Origin: Margaritifera margaritifera
Taxonomy: Eukaryota; Mollusca; Bivalvia; Unionida; Margaritiferidae
DNA length: 64,000 nt
Assembly (NCBI GenBank): GCA_029931535.1
Contig: JAQPZY010001094.1
Coordinates: forward strand, 606,501 to 670,500
Direction: 5' to 3'
The notes under the pieces are model-generated. The model saw only the letters and a program-made list of their open reading frames with translations, made no database searches and was not told the origin of the DNA. Position numbers and translations under genes: made by a program. Below, in pieces: positions 39,747-52,750 of the stretch. Position 1 is the first letter of the stretch; the number at the start of each line of letters is the position of its first letter.

Positions 39747-40157
39747 ACAACGAAAGATACATACCTTAATAACACGATAGTAAATAACTTTTGCAATGAC
39801 TACCATTGCATTTTGCCTTCTTTGAGAAGTAAACATGGTAATATATTACATGATGAAGACAAAGACCATAAATTGACTAATATTCAGCATGTTACACATC
39901 TGCAGATTAACAAGAAGGAACAAATAGATGCTGACAACACGTGTGTTTATTTTCTGTTAGATGCTCATGTAAATATGAAAGCAATCAAGTATATGTTATA
40001 TTTTAAATCAATAACGTTAGAACAAATGACATTGCTGCAAAGACTTTACTTACATGAACTACATAACATGATATTATGTAGACTGACAAAGTACGGTAAA
40101 GCTAGATTTGCATTAGATTTAGTAATAAACGAAATACGATTTTTAATATTGCCATAA
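39747..40157 (+). CDS. unidentified open stretch of 136 codons
   Basis: After two TGA codons the frame stays open for 136 codons, to the stop at 40155-40157, in strongly AT-rich DNA where stops are frequent. No ATG lies near its beginning; the first ATG codons come about half way. The translation is soluble-looking, with a charged start (ILHDEDKDHKL) and a compact second half (MKAIKYMLYFKSITLEQM, then RLYLHELHNMILCRL). I recognise no family. It could be an exon, or the remains of a transposon or viral gene; protein-like pieces lie upstream at 39.3 kb and downstream to about 40280. Confidence 0.35.
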   Translation, partial: TTKDTYLNNTIVNNFCNDYHCILPSLRSKHGNILHDEDKDHKLTNIQHVTHLQINKKEQIDADNTCVYFLLDAHVNMKAIKYMLYFKSITLEQMTLLQRLYLHELHNMILCRLTKYGKARFALDLVINEIRFLILP

Positions 40158-42089
40158 TCTGTCCAGCTCCTTTTGCATAACAAGACTTAAAACAGAAAGT
40201 CGCTCTTTAATGACGGAAAGGTATTCTTGATAGATCCTGGAGATAAATTAGACATACAAGTTAGAGCTCTTTCATGACGTTTACCAAGGAACCAATAATT
40301 TATTTTAATTTATAGTGTTTACTAATCTAAGCGATTCTTGAAGGTGAAGGCGACTATGCTACCTAGGCCGTCATTTAGAATATTAGTGTGGGGTAGATGC
40401 TAAAAAATAACTTCTATCGCGCAAGACTTCAGAGTCATTCGGTTTCTTGTTTGTTTATTGTATAGACAAAATCTAATTACAACACGATAGCATATCCGTA
40501 GGTTAAAATATTTACTTTGTCAAAAACGTCTTCTCTTCATATCAATTGAAAGCCAACCTGTTCACTTGATTATATGTCCTTTTGTATGTCTTTTTCTCTG
40601 TTAAGTATATAATGTGTTGTTTCTAAAGTGAATAGTAGTTTTGGCATTGTTGGCACTGTTCTCTTATAATTAATAATAAACTTCTGTAAATGTGATGTAT
40701 CGTTCACATTCGGAATAAGTTTGTTTTCGCAAATATGGAACTTTGTAAAAATTCATGCAAGTTTCTAAATCGATTTCTAATATGCCATATTTCTCGTGGA
40801 TTTCAGGCTAGTTAAGCAAATTGTATCTATCGCCGTTTTGAAGAAAGGTAACAGCATCAAAGTACATAACAAATGTCTTTGACGTTATATGATCGTAAGT
40901 GCCACCCGATTTCATATATCCATCAATCTCCAAGCACGATTTATGATTTACATTGGCAGAGATGTTTGGTATCATGCTAAGTCCACCTCTTATTCTAGTT
41001 TATATCATCTGAACGCATAATATGTTAACAATTACAATTAAAGTTGACCTATCATTAAGGGTGGGCCATGTGCTAACCCATAACCACTATAGGGTCTACT
41101 TTGCAGATGTGCATCTACACCTTACAAAATTATTTACAAATATCAGAAACCATTAATGAATCTTTCTTTACATATCGTCTTACAATTTTAAAGGTTTTTT
41201 AATCTTATTTGATATGTTTGAATCGTGTAAGGTTGGAAAAAACTTTCCTTTCATATGACGTCCTTCTTCTTTAAATCGTTCAAAGCTATTCATCTATTCA
41301 AACTACTAAATGTCCGGTTCTGGATACTGAGCAGAGGTCTCAATCAAGTTGTTAGCGTTATGGATTTGTTGATTGCTGTTCTATAAACTCTACTAGGAAT
41401 CTAAAGCTGTCAACAAACCCGATTGTCCTTTAAACAAGCACTTCCTTCCAATTTCTTAATATTTGTAAACCAAGGAATCTTTACTAAACGAAATTTCTTT
41501 CTCAGTGTTATTTGGTATGATTTGTCGTTCTTGATATAAATACATTCTCGGGGCGTTATGATGAACAATGATTCTATTAACCAGACTAGTTCTGAATAAA
41601 TAACGGTATGTATTTCGGTACATCAAATTGCATTCGTTAAATGGTCCAAATCTATACACACACATATCAAATGATTATAATCCCTTATTTTGTCTTCAAT
41701 AATTTATTTTTTAGAATATATGTCCTATGTGTGTTAAAAACAATTGTATGTTACCTTTTTGTTGTGAACAACATTGGTTTTGCAGTTTTAACTTCAATTA
41801 CTTGCACACAACTTTATAATTGTACATATCTTCAGAAAATAGCTTTTGTGCAGTATGTTGTCCTGTAAAAACTACATATCCTTGTTTTACCTGATAGCAT
41901 AAAGCATATACTATGCACAAACAATCCCCGATGGAATGTGTTTCTGTTGGATTGTCCAGAATTGTCTGGGTTTCTTTGCAAGTGTATATCGCTTGATATG
42001 TACTTTCGAAATCATAATGCATAACAGAAAAAAGGGTTTAATTGGAGTTGATAGCCTTGTACTCTACAAATGATCCTTTCTCGTCTATT
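40158..42089. other. AT-rich sequence without a recognised gene
   Basis: Apart from a possible short continuation of the preceding coding-like remnant to about 40280, I see nothing with support. Confidence 0.4.
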
Positions 42090-42094
42090 ATGCA

Positions 42095-43899
42095 TGTCAC
42101 GGAATTGCGTGTAGTAAAATGTTTGTGCATTATATATGAACGAGAATGTACTTTGGTTTCGTTGCCGCGTACAGCGTTGCCCGAGGGTGGTTTATTTTTA
42201 TCCGTGGCTATTTCAAAATACGGAGTCCGGTGTCCCATTGCTTACACACGTAAAGTGCCTGCAATGAGAAACCCGATTACCTCGAGTTCTGCGACTGTGA
42301 ATTTTCACCACAACTAGGGTACTTACAGAGTAAATTCTCGATTTATAATCACAATACAGACGAGTTTCGTCAGAAAACTGTTCACTTTACGGATGGATTC
42401 CTGATGGATGATTCTCGTCTGGAAGTCACTCAGAGTTCTTGATATATGAGTCCATCTTAGTAAGGAGGTTAACTCATGTATTAGGGATTTTGGGGAAAAA
42501 ACTTCAGAACTTACATCGGGCTTTGCCCAACTAAAGCAAGGTTTTCTGACCATGTATCTGAAAAGATGCAAACAAATAACCACTTTAAGAAAACAATCTT
42601 CAGCTGTAGAGGTATGTGCAATATACAATTGTATTCTTTCTTGCACATTCGTTGTATGTGATCGATTTGTTTTATATATTGGATATTTCAGAATTTATTA
42701 TAAATTGTGCAGAGAGTCAGACCTATGTCACATAGCGCCATGCTATCAGATATAGTATAGTATGTTTCAAGTTAGCCATTTTTATAGCTGAACAGAATTC
42801 AACTATACATTGCATGCATTGAAGGACAAGTACTGTTTGAGTTCTTATAATTCAGTTAGATAATTAGTGTGGGACACAGATTTGTGTACAAACGTGGTTG
42901 TTATAATAATAATCTCGTACAATAGATTTGATAAAATCATTTAATGTGCAACGAAGAACATTCATGTACGCACATGAGTAATGTGTATTATTGTATTCGT
43001 ACTGAATCGTATCGCATGTACTACACGGCTCAGTCATTATATTTTTAGCTGTTTTGTGATGCGGAGTCGTAGAACTGTGTGTGATGTCGTATAACCTGGA
43101 TGCTGGGGTCGATGGTGACGTTGGCTCAAATGAAGATTTTTGTTTGCTTGCAGTGAGGGACCAAAGCTTCGTGACCAACGGGTCAGCATGGAATAAGGAG
43201 GATATCAATCGATCCTTCGGCAGACTGAGAGGAGCAGGACATGCGTGGCTGCTCCTTGGCCATTCGATGAGCGACGAGAGCTGTGGAACTGGAAATATAT
43301 CTTGATCGTCAGATGGACGCTACGAGATATATATGTTCCATTTAGAATCAATATTATTTAATTACGAGTAAAATAAAAAAATCAATATCGCTATTGGAGT
43401 GAAAATACATAATACATACATCCTACTTCTGGATGAAACATATATGATTCATATTTTGTATCAATCTTACTCTTTGATCACCCTTGCTGATAGAATCATA
43501 CATTCTTCATATTTGTGTATAAATCCTATACTTTGAAACCCTTGGTGATAGAATCATACATTGTTCATATTTCTGTATAAAGTATGTTCATTGATCATAC
43601 ATGGTGATTAATCCATATATCAATCATATTTGTTTATAAGTTATATACGTTCATTCTGGTTTGATTACCCTTTGAAGTTACATGTTCTGATTATTATTTT
43701 TTTACGAACGATATCATTTACTTATATTAGTTGCTGAACTCGGTGCGCATCATTCTGTTAAATCCATCATTGGACTTTATGCGCACGAGTACGGTGCAAG
43801 ATTCATTCATTGTTCAATTACATTATAAATAATCATCTCATTCACGAAATGAATCCTAAATCGCTAACTCCACCCCACCCCCGGCTTCATTGTGTTACA
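42095..43899 (+). mobile_element. solo LTR of a diverged Gmr1-like subfamily
   Basis: The first bases TGTCACGGAATTG are the same as the sense-strand start of the intact element's LTR, and the end (CCCGGCTTCAT...TTACA) corresponds to the LTR end CCCGGCTTCATCCTGTGACA. Homology runs through the interior, for example CTTCAGCTGTAGAGGTATGT at 42599-42618 and the stretch around 42960-43260. The duplicated target ATGCA is at 42090-42094 and 43900-43904. It is 1805 bp, longer than the intact LTR, in part from tandem units near 43420-43650. No internal element sequence remains, so it formed by LTR-LTR recombination. It is oriented opposite to the intact element. Confidence 0.9.
43420..43650. repeat. 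about 60-bp tandem units inside the solo LTR
   Basis: Three to four degenerate units contain GATAGAATCATACATT and CATATTTGTGTATAA. They sit in the part of the LTR that matches the 49-bp tandem units of the intact element, so repeat expansion recurs at this place. Confidence 0.6.
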
Positions 43900-43904
43900 A
43901 TGCA

Positions 43905-45507
43905 TATCGATATGTCTACCTGAAGACGTGGTCTTTTATGCTCAGTTTATTTATATGGAGTTTAAGAAAAGAAAAACACCCATTATACAAGCGTGTTAGT
44001 CTAAATGCTAGTACATCAATATGTTCAACCTTTTATCTAGTTGGAAGAGCTTATCTCCACGTCATTCTCTTTCTGCTACTCTCTCTAGCTGAATATAGTT
44101 TCTTTCAGCAACCTCATCTCCTTTTTCCAATATTTTCTAAGAATAAAAATATTGAACTAAATTTAATTTTTTCCCATATAAAAAAGCAATCTCTGCATAT
44201 CTCTTTTTTTAGTCAGACGAAACAGCAAAGAGAACCAACAGTTATAACCATTCTACTTATGACTCGTCAAAGATATCGTTCACGAACACTAAAACAATTA
44301 CAGAAAAGAATGATAGTATTATAGAAAGGGCATGTTCTGCCACTTGATATTGTTCATCGCCCATTTCTCTTTCTGTTTCGGTCTATTGGAAAAAATTTGA
44401 TGATAACACTATTTTACAACAACTTTTCCACCGAGGTCTACCTTTTACAATATAAAAATCCTACCGTTTGGGGAATTGTGTTCGTTCTCTAGTAGATTTG
44501 ATAAACTAGTTGGTTAAAAATACTATTTTAAAACAGTTTCTGACTAAAGTTTATTCTTTGCACTTAAATCCTAACTTTCCTTAACTTATTTTTCCTTTGA
44601 ACTAGATTAGAACATTTTGCCTACAAACACTGAATTAAAAAGATATAAAACAACGTGCGATATTAAATTTTGGCCATATCCATTAAACTGGGCAGTATGG
44701 CGCGCAACAGCAGGATGTGGAATAAATTAATGGAATTTATATCTTGGAGATGGATTAATAACATAAATATGTGTTTCGTATATACTTTAAGATACAAAAA
44801 CTCCTACCAGGTAATAAAGCATTTAATCCAACAAACAACAATATTGATGTAGAGACATTTTAATTAAAGCAACAGAGTAGCCGAACAAATCAAGCTACCG
44901 GGCCACGCCGAGTCTTCTTTTACAATTGTCCACTTCCAAGACAGCCAAAAACACGCAGGCCTCCGTTATTAAACTGACCAGCCTTGCCTCCTAGCAGCAA
45001 CACAAAAAAGCACACCGGAAAGAAATGCTAGTCTCTTGGATACACGTTCTAGAGACACAATGGCCGACCACCCCCATCGCCAGCCCGGGTCTCAACAGCC
45101 TCTCTACTTTTGTTTTGTTTCGTCGCAGTTTCATAAGAACAAAAAATAGATATGTTTTAAAAGGTTTTCATTAAGTGGAGAGCAAGTAAACATGTTTGAA
45201 TTTTCCGATTAGAGATACGCTAAATATCCACTTATGCATATTGGCATGCGACGGGTCAAAAACATTTGCACATGGATTACATTGAGGAAGTACTGAGAGG
45301 TGTGGGAAAAGTTATAGAAACAAATACTTATTCTTGCACGGGTTGTGGTATTGGTGTTAAGGCACGCTACGCACGTTCCAGGGCTTGTGGCTCGGAGAAT
45401 ATTCGTACTTACCTTAGGAAAGAAAAATCAAACGCTAGCTGCTTGGATAATTTCTGCGGCTAGCTTCCATTAATATTAAAACATTTAAAAAAAAGTGTAT
45501 TCGCTAA
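43905..45507. other. no recognised gene
   Basis: AT-rich to about 44870, then a somewhat more GC-balanced stretch at 44870-45110. Open frames at 43890-44324 and 45266-45463 have no recognisable motif or supporting homology within the window. Confidence 0.4.
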
Positions 45508-45804
45508 GATTTACCCATTCATTATGGCAATGCACAACAAGCACGTGTAAATGCACGACGACCATTGGTGGGGATTCTACCTCCTCACCCCTGGAGCAGC
45601 CGAGGACATCATCATCTCAGGGAGAAACTCGACTGTCAACAGGCGGCCGGTGCAGAGTTTGTTCAGTTTGAAACAGCAGAGCTCGCAGAGCAGGAAGTTG
45701 GCCGCTTGGGCGCTATTGAAATCAAGAAACCCGAGGACTCCTTCGACCTCGAATTATGTTGTAGTCTCCACAGAGTTGTTTCCTTTAATTTAAAACATAG
45801 ATGA
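45508..45804 (+). CDS. unidentified open stretch of 98 codons in GC-richer DNA
   Basis: The frame opens after TAA at 45505-45507 and ends at TGA 45802-45804. Its composition is clearly GC-richer than the neighbours. The translation contains GHHHLREKLDCQQAAGAEFV and then an acidic run (QFETAELAEQEVGRLGAIEI). There is no ATG in the first part of this frame. The reverse strand is also fairly open here, so the coding strand is uncertain. I do not recognise it; a displaced exon or mobile-element piece is possible. Confidence 0.28.
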   Translation, partial: DLPIHYGNAQQARVNARRPLVGILPPHPWSSRGHHHLREKLDCQQAAGAEFVQFETAELAEQEVGRLGAIEIKKPEDSFDLELCCSLHRVVSFNLKHR

Positions 45805-46119
45805 TGATGATAGAGACGAATTCTCCCATTTTCCTATCTATTGAAAATGACTGATTAGACTATTTTCGTTTCATATTAATGTCTCAAAGAGATATATAAA
45901 AAATATCGATGACAATGAATGTACTGCGAGAAATGTGAATGCTAATTTTCAGTTGAATAAACCTATTACAAGTCAAGAATAAATGTATAGCATTCGCTCT
46001 TTGAAAAATAAAACTCGACGACAAGATTCCGATCCATTGTTACCAGTGGACTTTATCATGTACAATTCAATGTTAAATTCTATTGAGATTATAGTGTCTT
46101 CTCCTTGTTAAATTCTCCT

Positions 46120-46205
46120 TCTCTCTCTCTCTCTCTCCATGTTAAATTCTCTCTCTCTCTCCATGTTAAATTCTTTCTCTCTCTCACTCTCTCTCTCTCT
46201 CTCTT
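46120..46205. repeat. (CT)n-rich tract
   Basis: Interrupted CT repeats with two copies of CCATGTTAAATTCT between them. Confidence 0.85.
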
Positions 46206-46839
46206 GTCTTTGCAGTCTTTCTTCATATGGTGCATTTACTTCATAATATTATATGTAGAGTTTGAGTTTGACTGTCTTGAAATTTACTTCTGCTGTTTTA
46301 CAAACTTGCACAACGTCATAACTTAACCAGAATAAATATCTTAATCTCGGTATAGGCTGTAATATTTTGCAGAGCGTCTCTTAAATTTAAGGCACAATTT
46401 TTGTAACATCGGAAAAAAGTCGGTCAGTATCAGATTGGTTGCAAAACAATTGTCACACCCTATGACCTCAATCTGCCTCAGATGAAATTCAGGCGTCGTT
46501 CAATATTGTCGCAATTTCACTCCGTAAACTGAATTGAGTCAGTTTATGAAGCTAATGACACATCGTATGAAACTGATGAATGAAAATTCTGCCTGGCTTG
46601 ATACTGATCGAACATACTGCCAGTATAGGTTTTTGTTTTTTCTTTTTTTTTTTTGTTGAGAATCTTTAATTATAAAATAGCCAATATTGTAAATCTCTTG
46701 AACTTCATACACTATTTATAAAGAATATTTTGGAGTTATTAAAAAATAAGTTAGTTCGCTGTTCTTAAGTGCTTGTGTTTATTCTTTTCTCCATTCTGTC
46801 TTTCCTTGTCATCCAATCCACTGGTCAAAGTTATAGGGA

Positions 46840-47240
46840 TTATGATAATGGTTACGGAAGAGTAATGTTATCTATAAGGGGATGGTAGGGGTATGGGATT
46901 TAATCCTGTTTATAAGGGGATCATGGGAAGGTTATATGGAAGTTAGTTTTGTTTACAAGGGTTTTAACATTTATTTTTATACCCCTTCTTTTACATACTG
47001 TCCTATTCATTCTCTATCTATGTATGATACTATTACCAGGGCTAGAAAGATTATGAGGATTGTAAAGGAATAGTAGTTTTGTCTATAACAGGAGGGTAGG
47101 GAAGATATATAATGGTTTTATTTTATCAAGAAGGGGATCGTAGGGGGATTATAGGGAAGTTAATTTTGTTTATAAGGGACTTTTAGTCTAGGCTGTTTAT
47201 AAGGGATTTTAGGACTATTTTGTTATACCCCTTCTTTTAC
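46840..47240. repeat. degenerate minisatellite with TTTATAAGGGG motifs
   Basis: Irregular repeats of phrases like TTTGTTTATAAGGG and GGGAAGGTTAT. Two copies of ATACCCCTTCTTTTACAT (46979 and 47225) mark a longer period of about 246 bases. Confidence 0.6.
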
Positions 47241-47250
47241 ATCCTAACCT

Positions 47251-47254
<4 letters not shown>

Positions 47255-47299
<45 letters not shown>

Positions 47300-47308
47300 C
47301 TCTCTCTC
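47255..47308. repeat. (CT)n microsatellite
   Basis: About 54 bases of CT with small interruptions. Confidence 0.9.
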
Positions 47309-47359
47309 CATGTATGATCATATTACTAAGGCTGTAAGGATCATGAGGAAGGTAATGGG

Positions 47360-47670
47360 ACCTGGTTAGTAAATAACTGTGTACTGGATAGAAAATAACT
47401 CGGTGCTTGATAGTAGATAACTGAGTGTTGGTTAGCAGATTCTTGGATGCTGGATACCTGATCAATCGTGAAGGATAGTAGATAACTGGGTGGTGGATCG
47501 TAAATAAACTGGGTGCTGGATAGTAGATAAGGGATGCTGGATAGTAGATAACTGGGCGTTGGATAGCAGATAGATGGGTGCTCGTTAGTAAATAAACTGG
47601 GTGATAAATAAAAGGTAACTGGGTGTTAAATAGTATATAAATGGTTGCCGGATAGTAAATAAATCAGACC
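47360..47670. repeat. minisatellite of about 22-24 bp
   Basis: More than ten variable units built on AACTGGGTGCTGGATAGTAG. Unit length varies by one or two bases through AAATAAACT-type variants. Confidence 0.8.
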
Positions 47671-47929
47671 ATTAATGGCTAGAGGATCATATCCACATTA
47701 AATTCCTGTTAGAGTGCAGAGAACCCCTACCATGCACAATTTCATTATCGCGCATAGAGACCCATAACGTGAAACCTATTTACATTTTTGAAATAGTATT
47801 TACTGTTAGAGGCCAAATATACCCATCATGTTACAATGTTGCATTACCTTGCCAAAACAAAGATCACTTGTTACAATATTACTATTTCCCACCAAAAAGC
47901 TATGGCGGCTTATTGTTAATTTCAGGTTA

Positions 47930-49815
47930 GGTTCTATATTTTCTTTTACCCTATTTAACACAGGACTCCCCTTTTACCCTATATCGCCATACTATACTGA
48001 TTATGCTCATTTCTTACGTTTAATATATATGCATGAAAAACTATACAATTTGTACTATGATAATAGCCAAAGGAAGACCGACAATAACACTACTGTAAAC
48101 ATCGTTATATATGACTTTTTTTCGCTACATCAGCTCTTAATATCTGCGGAATTTACTATACATGAAGAGATGCAAATATATTTGTACAGCCTATCAAAAT
48201 TCGAGTGAATAGCTTGCCCCGACAAATATTTTCCTTTTGCTTCAAAAATATTATCTTTTTTGTTTTCCTTTTTGCACAAACATTTCGCTTTTCTTGCCCC
48301 AAAGTTAATAACAACATCTTCCTTACATCTTCCTCTTATATCAGAGTAGCTAGTTTTATATTCATGACAATCAGTTGTTGAACATGCCATCCCAAGCTCC
48401 TTATGTTGGGACCCTGGCCTTCTAGTCTTCAAATTTATTTTCAGGTTAGCTCCAGATTGATTACATATCCTTACATAATGACGAGAAACTTACAATTATG
48501 TTACTTTTCCGCGTCACCAAACTTGAAGAGTTTCACTTCTCAAACTGGACATGGGTCCAAGATTAGAAAACCATTCTCATGCAAAAGCTGAGGTTTACTT
48601 CCAGCCTTTGATGCCTGATTTGTCGGTAATCAGACGTTAACCAACCAGATATATAAAAAACAGCTTAACATGTTAAACCATATTCAGGAAATGAATATAT
48701 TGCAACTTTCTAACCTCGTGAATGTATATTAGTTCCGTCATTCATTCTAATAAGCTATAAATACATGTGTGTATGTCTGTATGAGTAGTATAGACCGGCA
48801 AGCTAGGGACAAACGGGAGCCCCCATGTTTAACACTATCAAACGTTTCTGGGGTTGAACTGGAAATAACCATCAGGCCGCCAATTTTTGTTTTGATGACC
48901 TGATTATTAAGGCAAGTAAATTCTCTCAGTAAAGTTCCTAAAAACTGTGTCAGGCAGAATTTTTTGGCATGTTCCAGATCTTAAATATGTTACAATTCTG
49001 CTAACGTACTGTTATCTGCTACGTACTGTAATCTCAAAATTTCAGTCATCATTTTTGGATACAAATTTAATAAAAACCATCGTAAACACACTGACCGATT
49101 TTTTTTTCCTTTTTACACACAAGGTCATATACTTGTGCCAGTTGGAAATTTTTAAATTCTAGATGCATGGTGTTTTTGTCAAAATTAAATGGCTGAATTT
49201 AATTCTGGATCACGTTTTTGAAAACCAACACATTCAATATATGTGTGTCTGTCTGTCTGTCAATGTGAAACATAGATACAGACAGACAGACACATTTATA
49301 TTTGTAATAGTGTAGCATTATGGGTCTGTCGAAACTCTAAATAAAGCGGGTGGGGTATGTCTAAGAGACAGATAAACAGACAAAGGCAGAGGCAGATAGA
49401 GTGTAAAAGAGAGTTCAAGAACTTTTGAAGAAAGTAAAACAAAACAAGTCAGCATCATTATTTTTAAATCAACATTTTTTTTAAAAATACGCTTACTTAG
49501 ACATTAATAAATGAAAAGAGAGGATTAGCACGATTCCTTCCTTTTCATGTACATATACCAAATATTAAACATGAAAATATTTACAAGGCTAGCATGGAAA
49601 TCAAATATTCCACGTTATGGTCGTTGGGAAAGTAAACAGCTACTCAATGAGTCCCTGAACAATGACAGCTGTCTGTGTTGATGACATAAGCTCAAACGTC
49701 TTTATTATTATTAGTATTAGTAGTAGTAGTATTTTATTATCATTATTACTTGTTCATGAAGGTCACTCCCCTTACCATCCGTATATTCCTTAGAGCCCTT
49801 GGAATATTAGCATAC

Positions 49816-49896
<81 letters not shown>

Positions 49897-51000
49897 GATG
49901 GTAGGCAGAAAAGTAGGGCGTCATTTTTTATATTATTTTGGGGATTATAGGACAAGGAGAAATTAACATCAGGTTACACTTTTATGAGTTTATGAGGTCA
50001 AGGTTACATCTTATGTTAGAAATGCTCATATGCATATTTGTTTCACTAATACCTGAAAAGCAGAGTTATATTTTGAAACATTGTTGAATGAACGCACTAA
50101 AATTTAGCGTGTGCCAAATTTAAGTCTTAACTTTTGTCAGGCTGCATTGCCTATACCAGGCTCAAATAAATATGAGGGTGGTGTTTCCCATATTTCGCAC
50201 ACAATAATTGCGTGCGTACATACGTTTGTGCGCACGTACGGAACTAATTGTCCAGAGTACGGATAAATGTCATTGCCATGCACAGTGACGCGTATAAATA
50301 CTCCTGTTGCACCTCTAAAGATCTGGATTCGATTCCTGACAGACGATTCAGATGTCACCCATGAATATTACGTGGTTTTCTCGGAGTGATTCGAATTCTT
50401 TAAGTTCGGAGACTATTAAGCGATTAAATCTGCGTTAAAAAGGGTACTTACTATTAAATTTGGTATTGATTAAAGGAAAACGCAAACTTTGAACCTACTT
50501 TGTTGCAGTCTCACAATGAAGGTCGTTATTGCGGATAAAATATTGGTGTATTGACACGTTTGACCAGTCAAATACATCTGCTCTCCGGCGTGTGCCAGTA
50601 GTAAATTGATACTTCGGTCACTATTCCCTCCAGAAAAATAAAATATAGCCCTTCATCAATATGCCCTCCAGAAATAAAATGTGTTACCCACTGGCAGCAT
50701 ATGGTTACCCAGCCTAATAAAAATATGACCGACACGAGGACAATATCAGAGAGAGGTCGAGTTTGTCTGAGATTAAACAGCATAAGGGTAAGTCGTACAT
50801 TTGCTATTCCATTCAAATGAATTATTTCTTCTTTGTTAATGGGAAGGCAAAGAGGGAATATTAGCCATCGTTAAGCGTATGACATTAGAATCAAAGGATG
50901 GTAATGCAAGCCTTTGTTATTTTTATTTTTTATTTTTTTCCTTGCATGCGAATGGAACATGATCAGGTGCAATGTTCATATTATTATTATTATTACTATT
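47930..51000. repeat. duplicated block Z
   Basis: Matches blocks X and Y from about GAATAGCTTGCCC (48207) through the conserved piece at 48340-48440 to the pieces near 50310-50590 and 50890-50990. It lies upstream of exon 1 of TIMP-like copy C, as Y does for copy B. The part matching 17020-17170 of block X is mostly missing. Confidence 0.65.
49819..49891. repeat. (GA)n microsatellite
   Basis: About 73 bases of pure GA. The Glu-Arg or Ser-Leu repeat frames over it are artefacts. Confidence 0.95.
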
Positions 51001-51023
51001 AGGTATGTCAGATAGAATAATGC

Positions 51024-51024
<1 letters not shown>

Positions 51025-51107
<83 letters not shown>
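51025..51107. repeat. (AT)n microsatellite
   Basis: About 83 bases of pure alternating AT at the end of block Z. Confidence 0.95.
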
Positions 51108-51110
<3 letters not shown>

Positions 51111-51488
51111 TAACCTCGTTGGCCTGGAAAAATTAGTCAGGATTTTCAGATTTTCCAGCCCATGGAACGCCTGATGTTGAGTGCACAACCAAGATAATAA
51201 CTCTTGCCACAGTGATGAAAAACAATATCCAGAAACAAATAAGAATTCAGGAGAGATTTATTCAGGATGTTAAGACTAAATTCATACGATAATAGGAGAT
51301 CTTTAATGACATACTTATCCGAGTATATGGATGTAATCCTTGACTGTTTTTTCAGGTAATTGTATTTGACAGTCTTGAATTGTTGTACAAAATACGCGAA
51401 AGGTAACGACCATTTCGATGTACCAGGGGTAATTTCAAAATGGATCCGCACTACTAACAAGCTAATTGGAGGATACGCAAAGTAGCGG

Positions 51489-51494
51489 CATATA

Positions 51495-51572
<78 letters not shown>

Positions 51573-51605
51573 AGTGTGAGTGTGTGCGTATGTGTGTGTG
51601 TGTGT
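51489..51605. repeat. (AT)n then (GT)n compound microsatellite
   Basis: Alternating AT to about 51557 followed by TG repeats with small variants to about 51605. Confidence 0.95.
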
Positions 51606-52750
51606 GACTGACTGTAATATGAAATGTAATATTCTAACTTAAAGCTCTTAATGTAAACCAAGATTATTGTGCAAACATGTTTTTTAAGTTTAATCATCAC
51701 GATAATGGTAGAAAGTCTATTGATGTTACTGCTTTGCTATTTTTGCCTCAACAAGTGGATTCAGTGCATATCCAGAGATGTCTGGGGGAAGAACTATAAT
51801 ATTACATAGTACTCTGGATATTAATTCGCAAGATAAAGTCCCAAAAAATGTACCCAGTCATCATCATATGTTTATTGTTTTTACTAATCTGAAAACCAGA
51901 TATTGGTATTCCAAATTTATTCTGGCCGCATAGTGTTAATTATTGCATAAACATTTCAATGTTAAAGCAGATGTGTGAAACATAGCACCCAGGTTTGAAT
52001 TACAGTTAGATACCAACATGTTGTAATAAACTCGATGTTCTTTATTATTTATCTATTCATGTACTGTGAATTAAAAAGAAAGGAACCAAATTTTGTTTGG
52101 AATTTCTTCGAAAACCATCGATTGATGAACCCCCAATAGCGAAAATGCACCCCAAAAGCGACTGCACGTCTCCAGAAGCAGCATAAAGGAAGTTGCTGAC
52201 CCATCGATGGCCCATTGATGCAGATAGCACAGGCTTGTCACGTTTGTTTTATTTGTACCACTATATTTGTATGGGGAAGGACTTCTCTAATGTTGTAAGA
52301 ACTTGTAGCCCGAACCCTTTTGCATCATTTAACTAATAAAATATGTTTAAATCATATCACTGGCTCTCCTCAAAATGATGGTCTCAAGTGCATACAAGTT
52401 CAACAGTACTTCTTGAAAATAATGACTCACATAAGATAGTCATTTTTCTTTCTGCGTTCTTTTTTCAATTTTGAGAATATTACAGTGAAAATATTATTAG
52501 GTCATAAGCATTACTTTGTGGCATCTTTTTTCCTTCTTATTCTTCTTATTGTCTGTTACTGACAGACATACAGATGTAGCATACGTGATCCATGTTATTG
52601 GGAAATTTTGTTCTTATTTGAAAGAAATGATATTGACATTTACAGAGCTCGAGAGAGAAAATAGTCTGCATGAATAAATACGCTGAACTTTTTGTTATTG
52701 TATAGCAGAAGACAATTAGTAATTTTGCTGCTCCAGTCATCGAGAAGACA
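51606..52750. other. upstream region of TIMP-like copy C
   Basis: No gene is seen. The last 150 bases before the ATG at 52751 are partly similar to the corresponding stretch before copy B exon 1 (29170-29298). The promoter or a 5' non-coding exon may lie here; TTTTTGTTATTGTATAG ending at 52704 looks like a possible splice acceptor. Confidence 0.4.
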
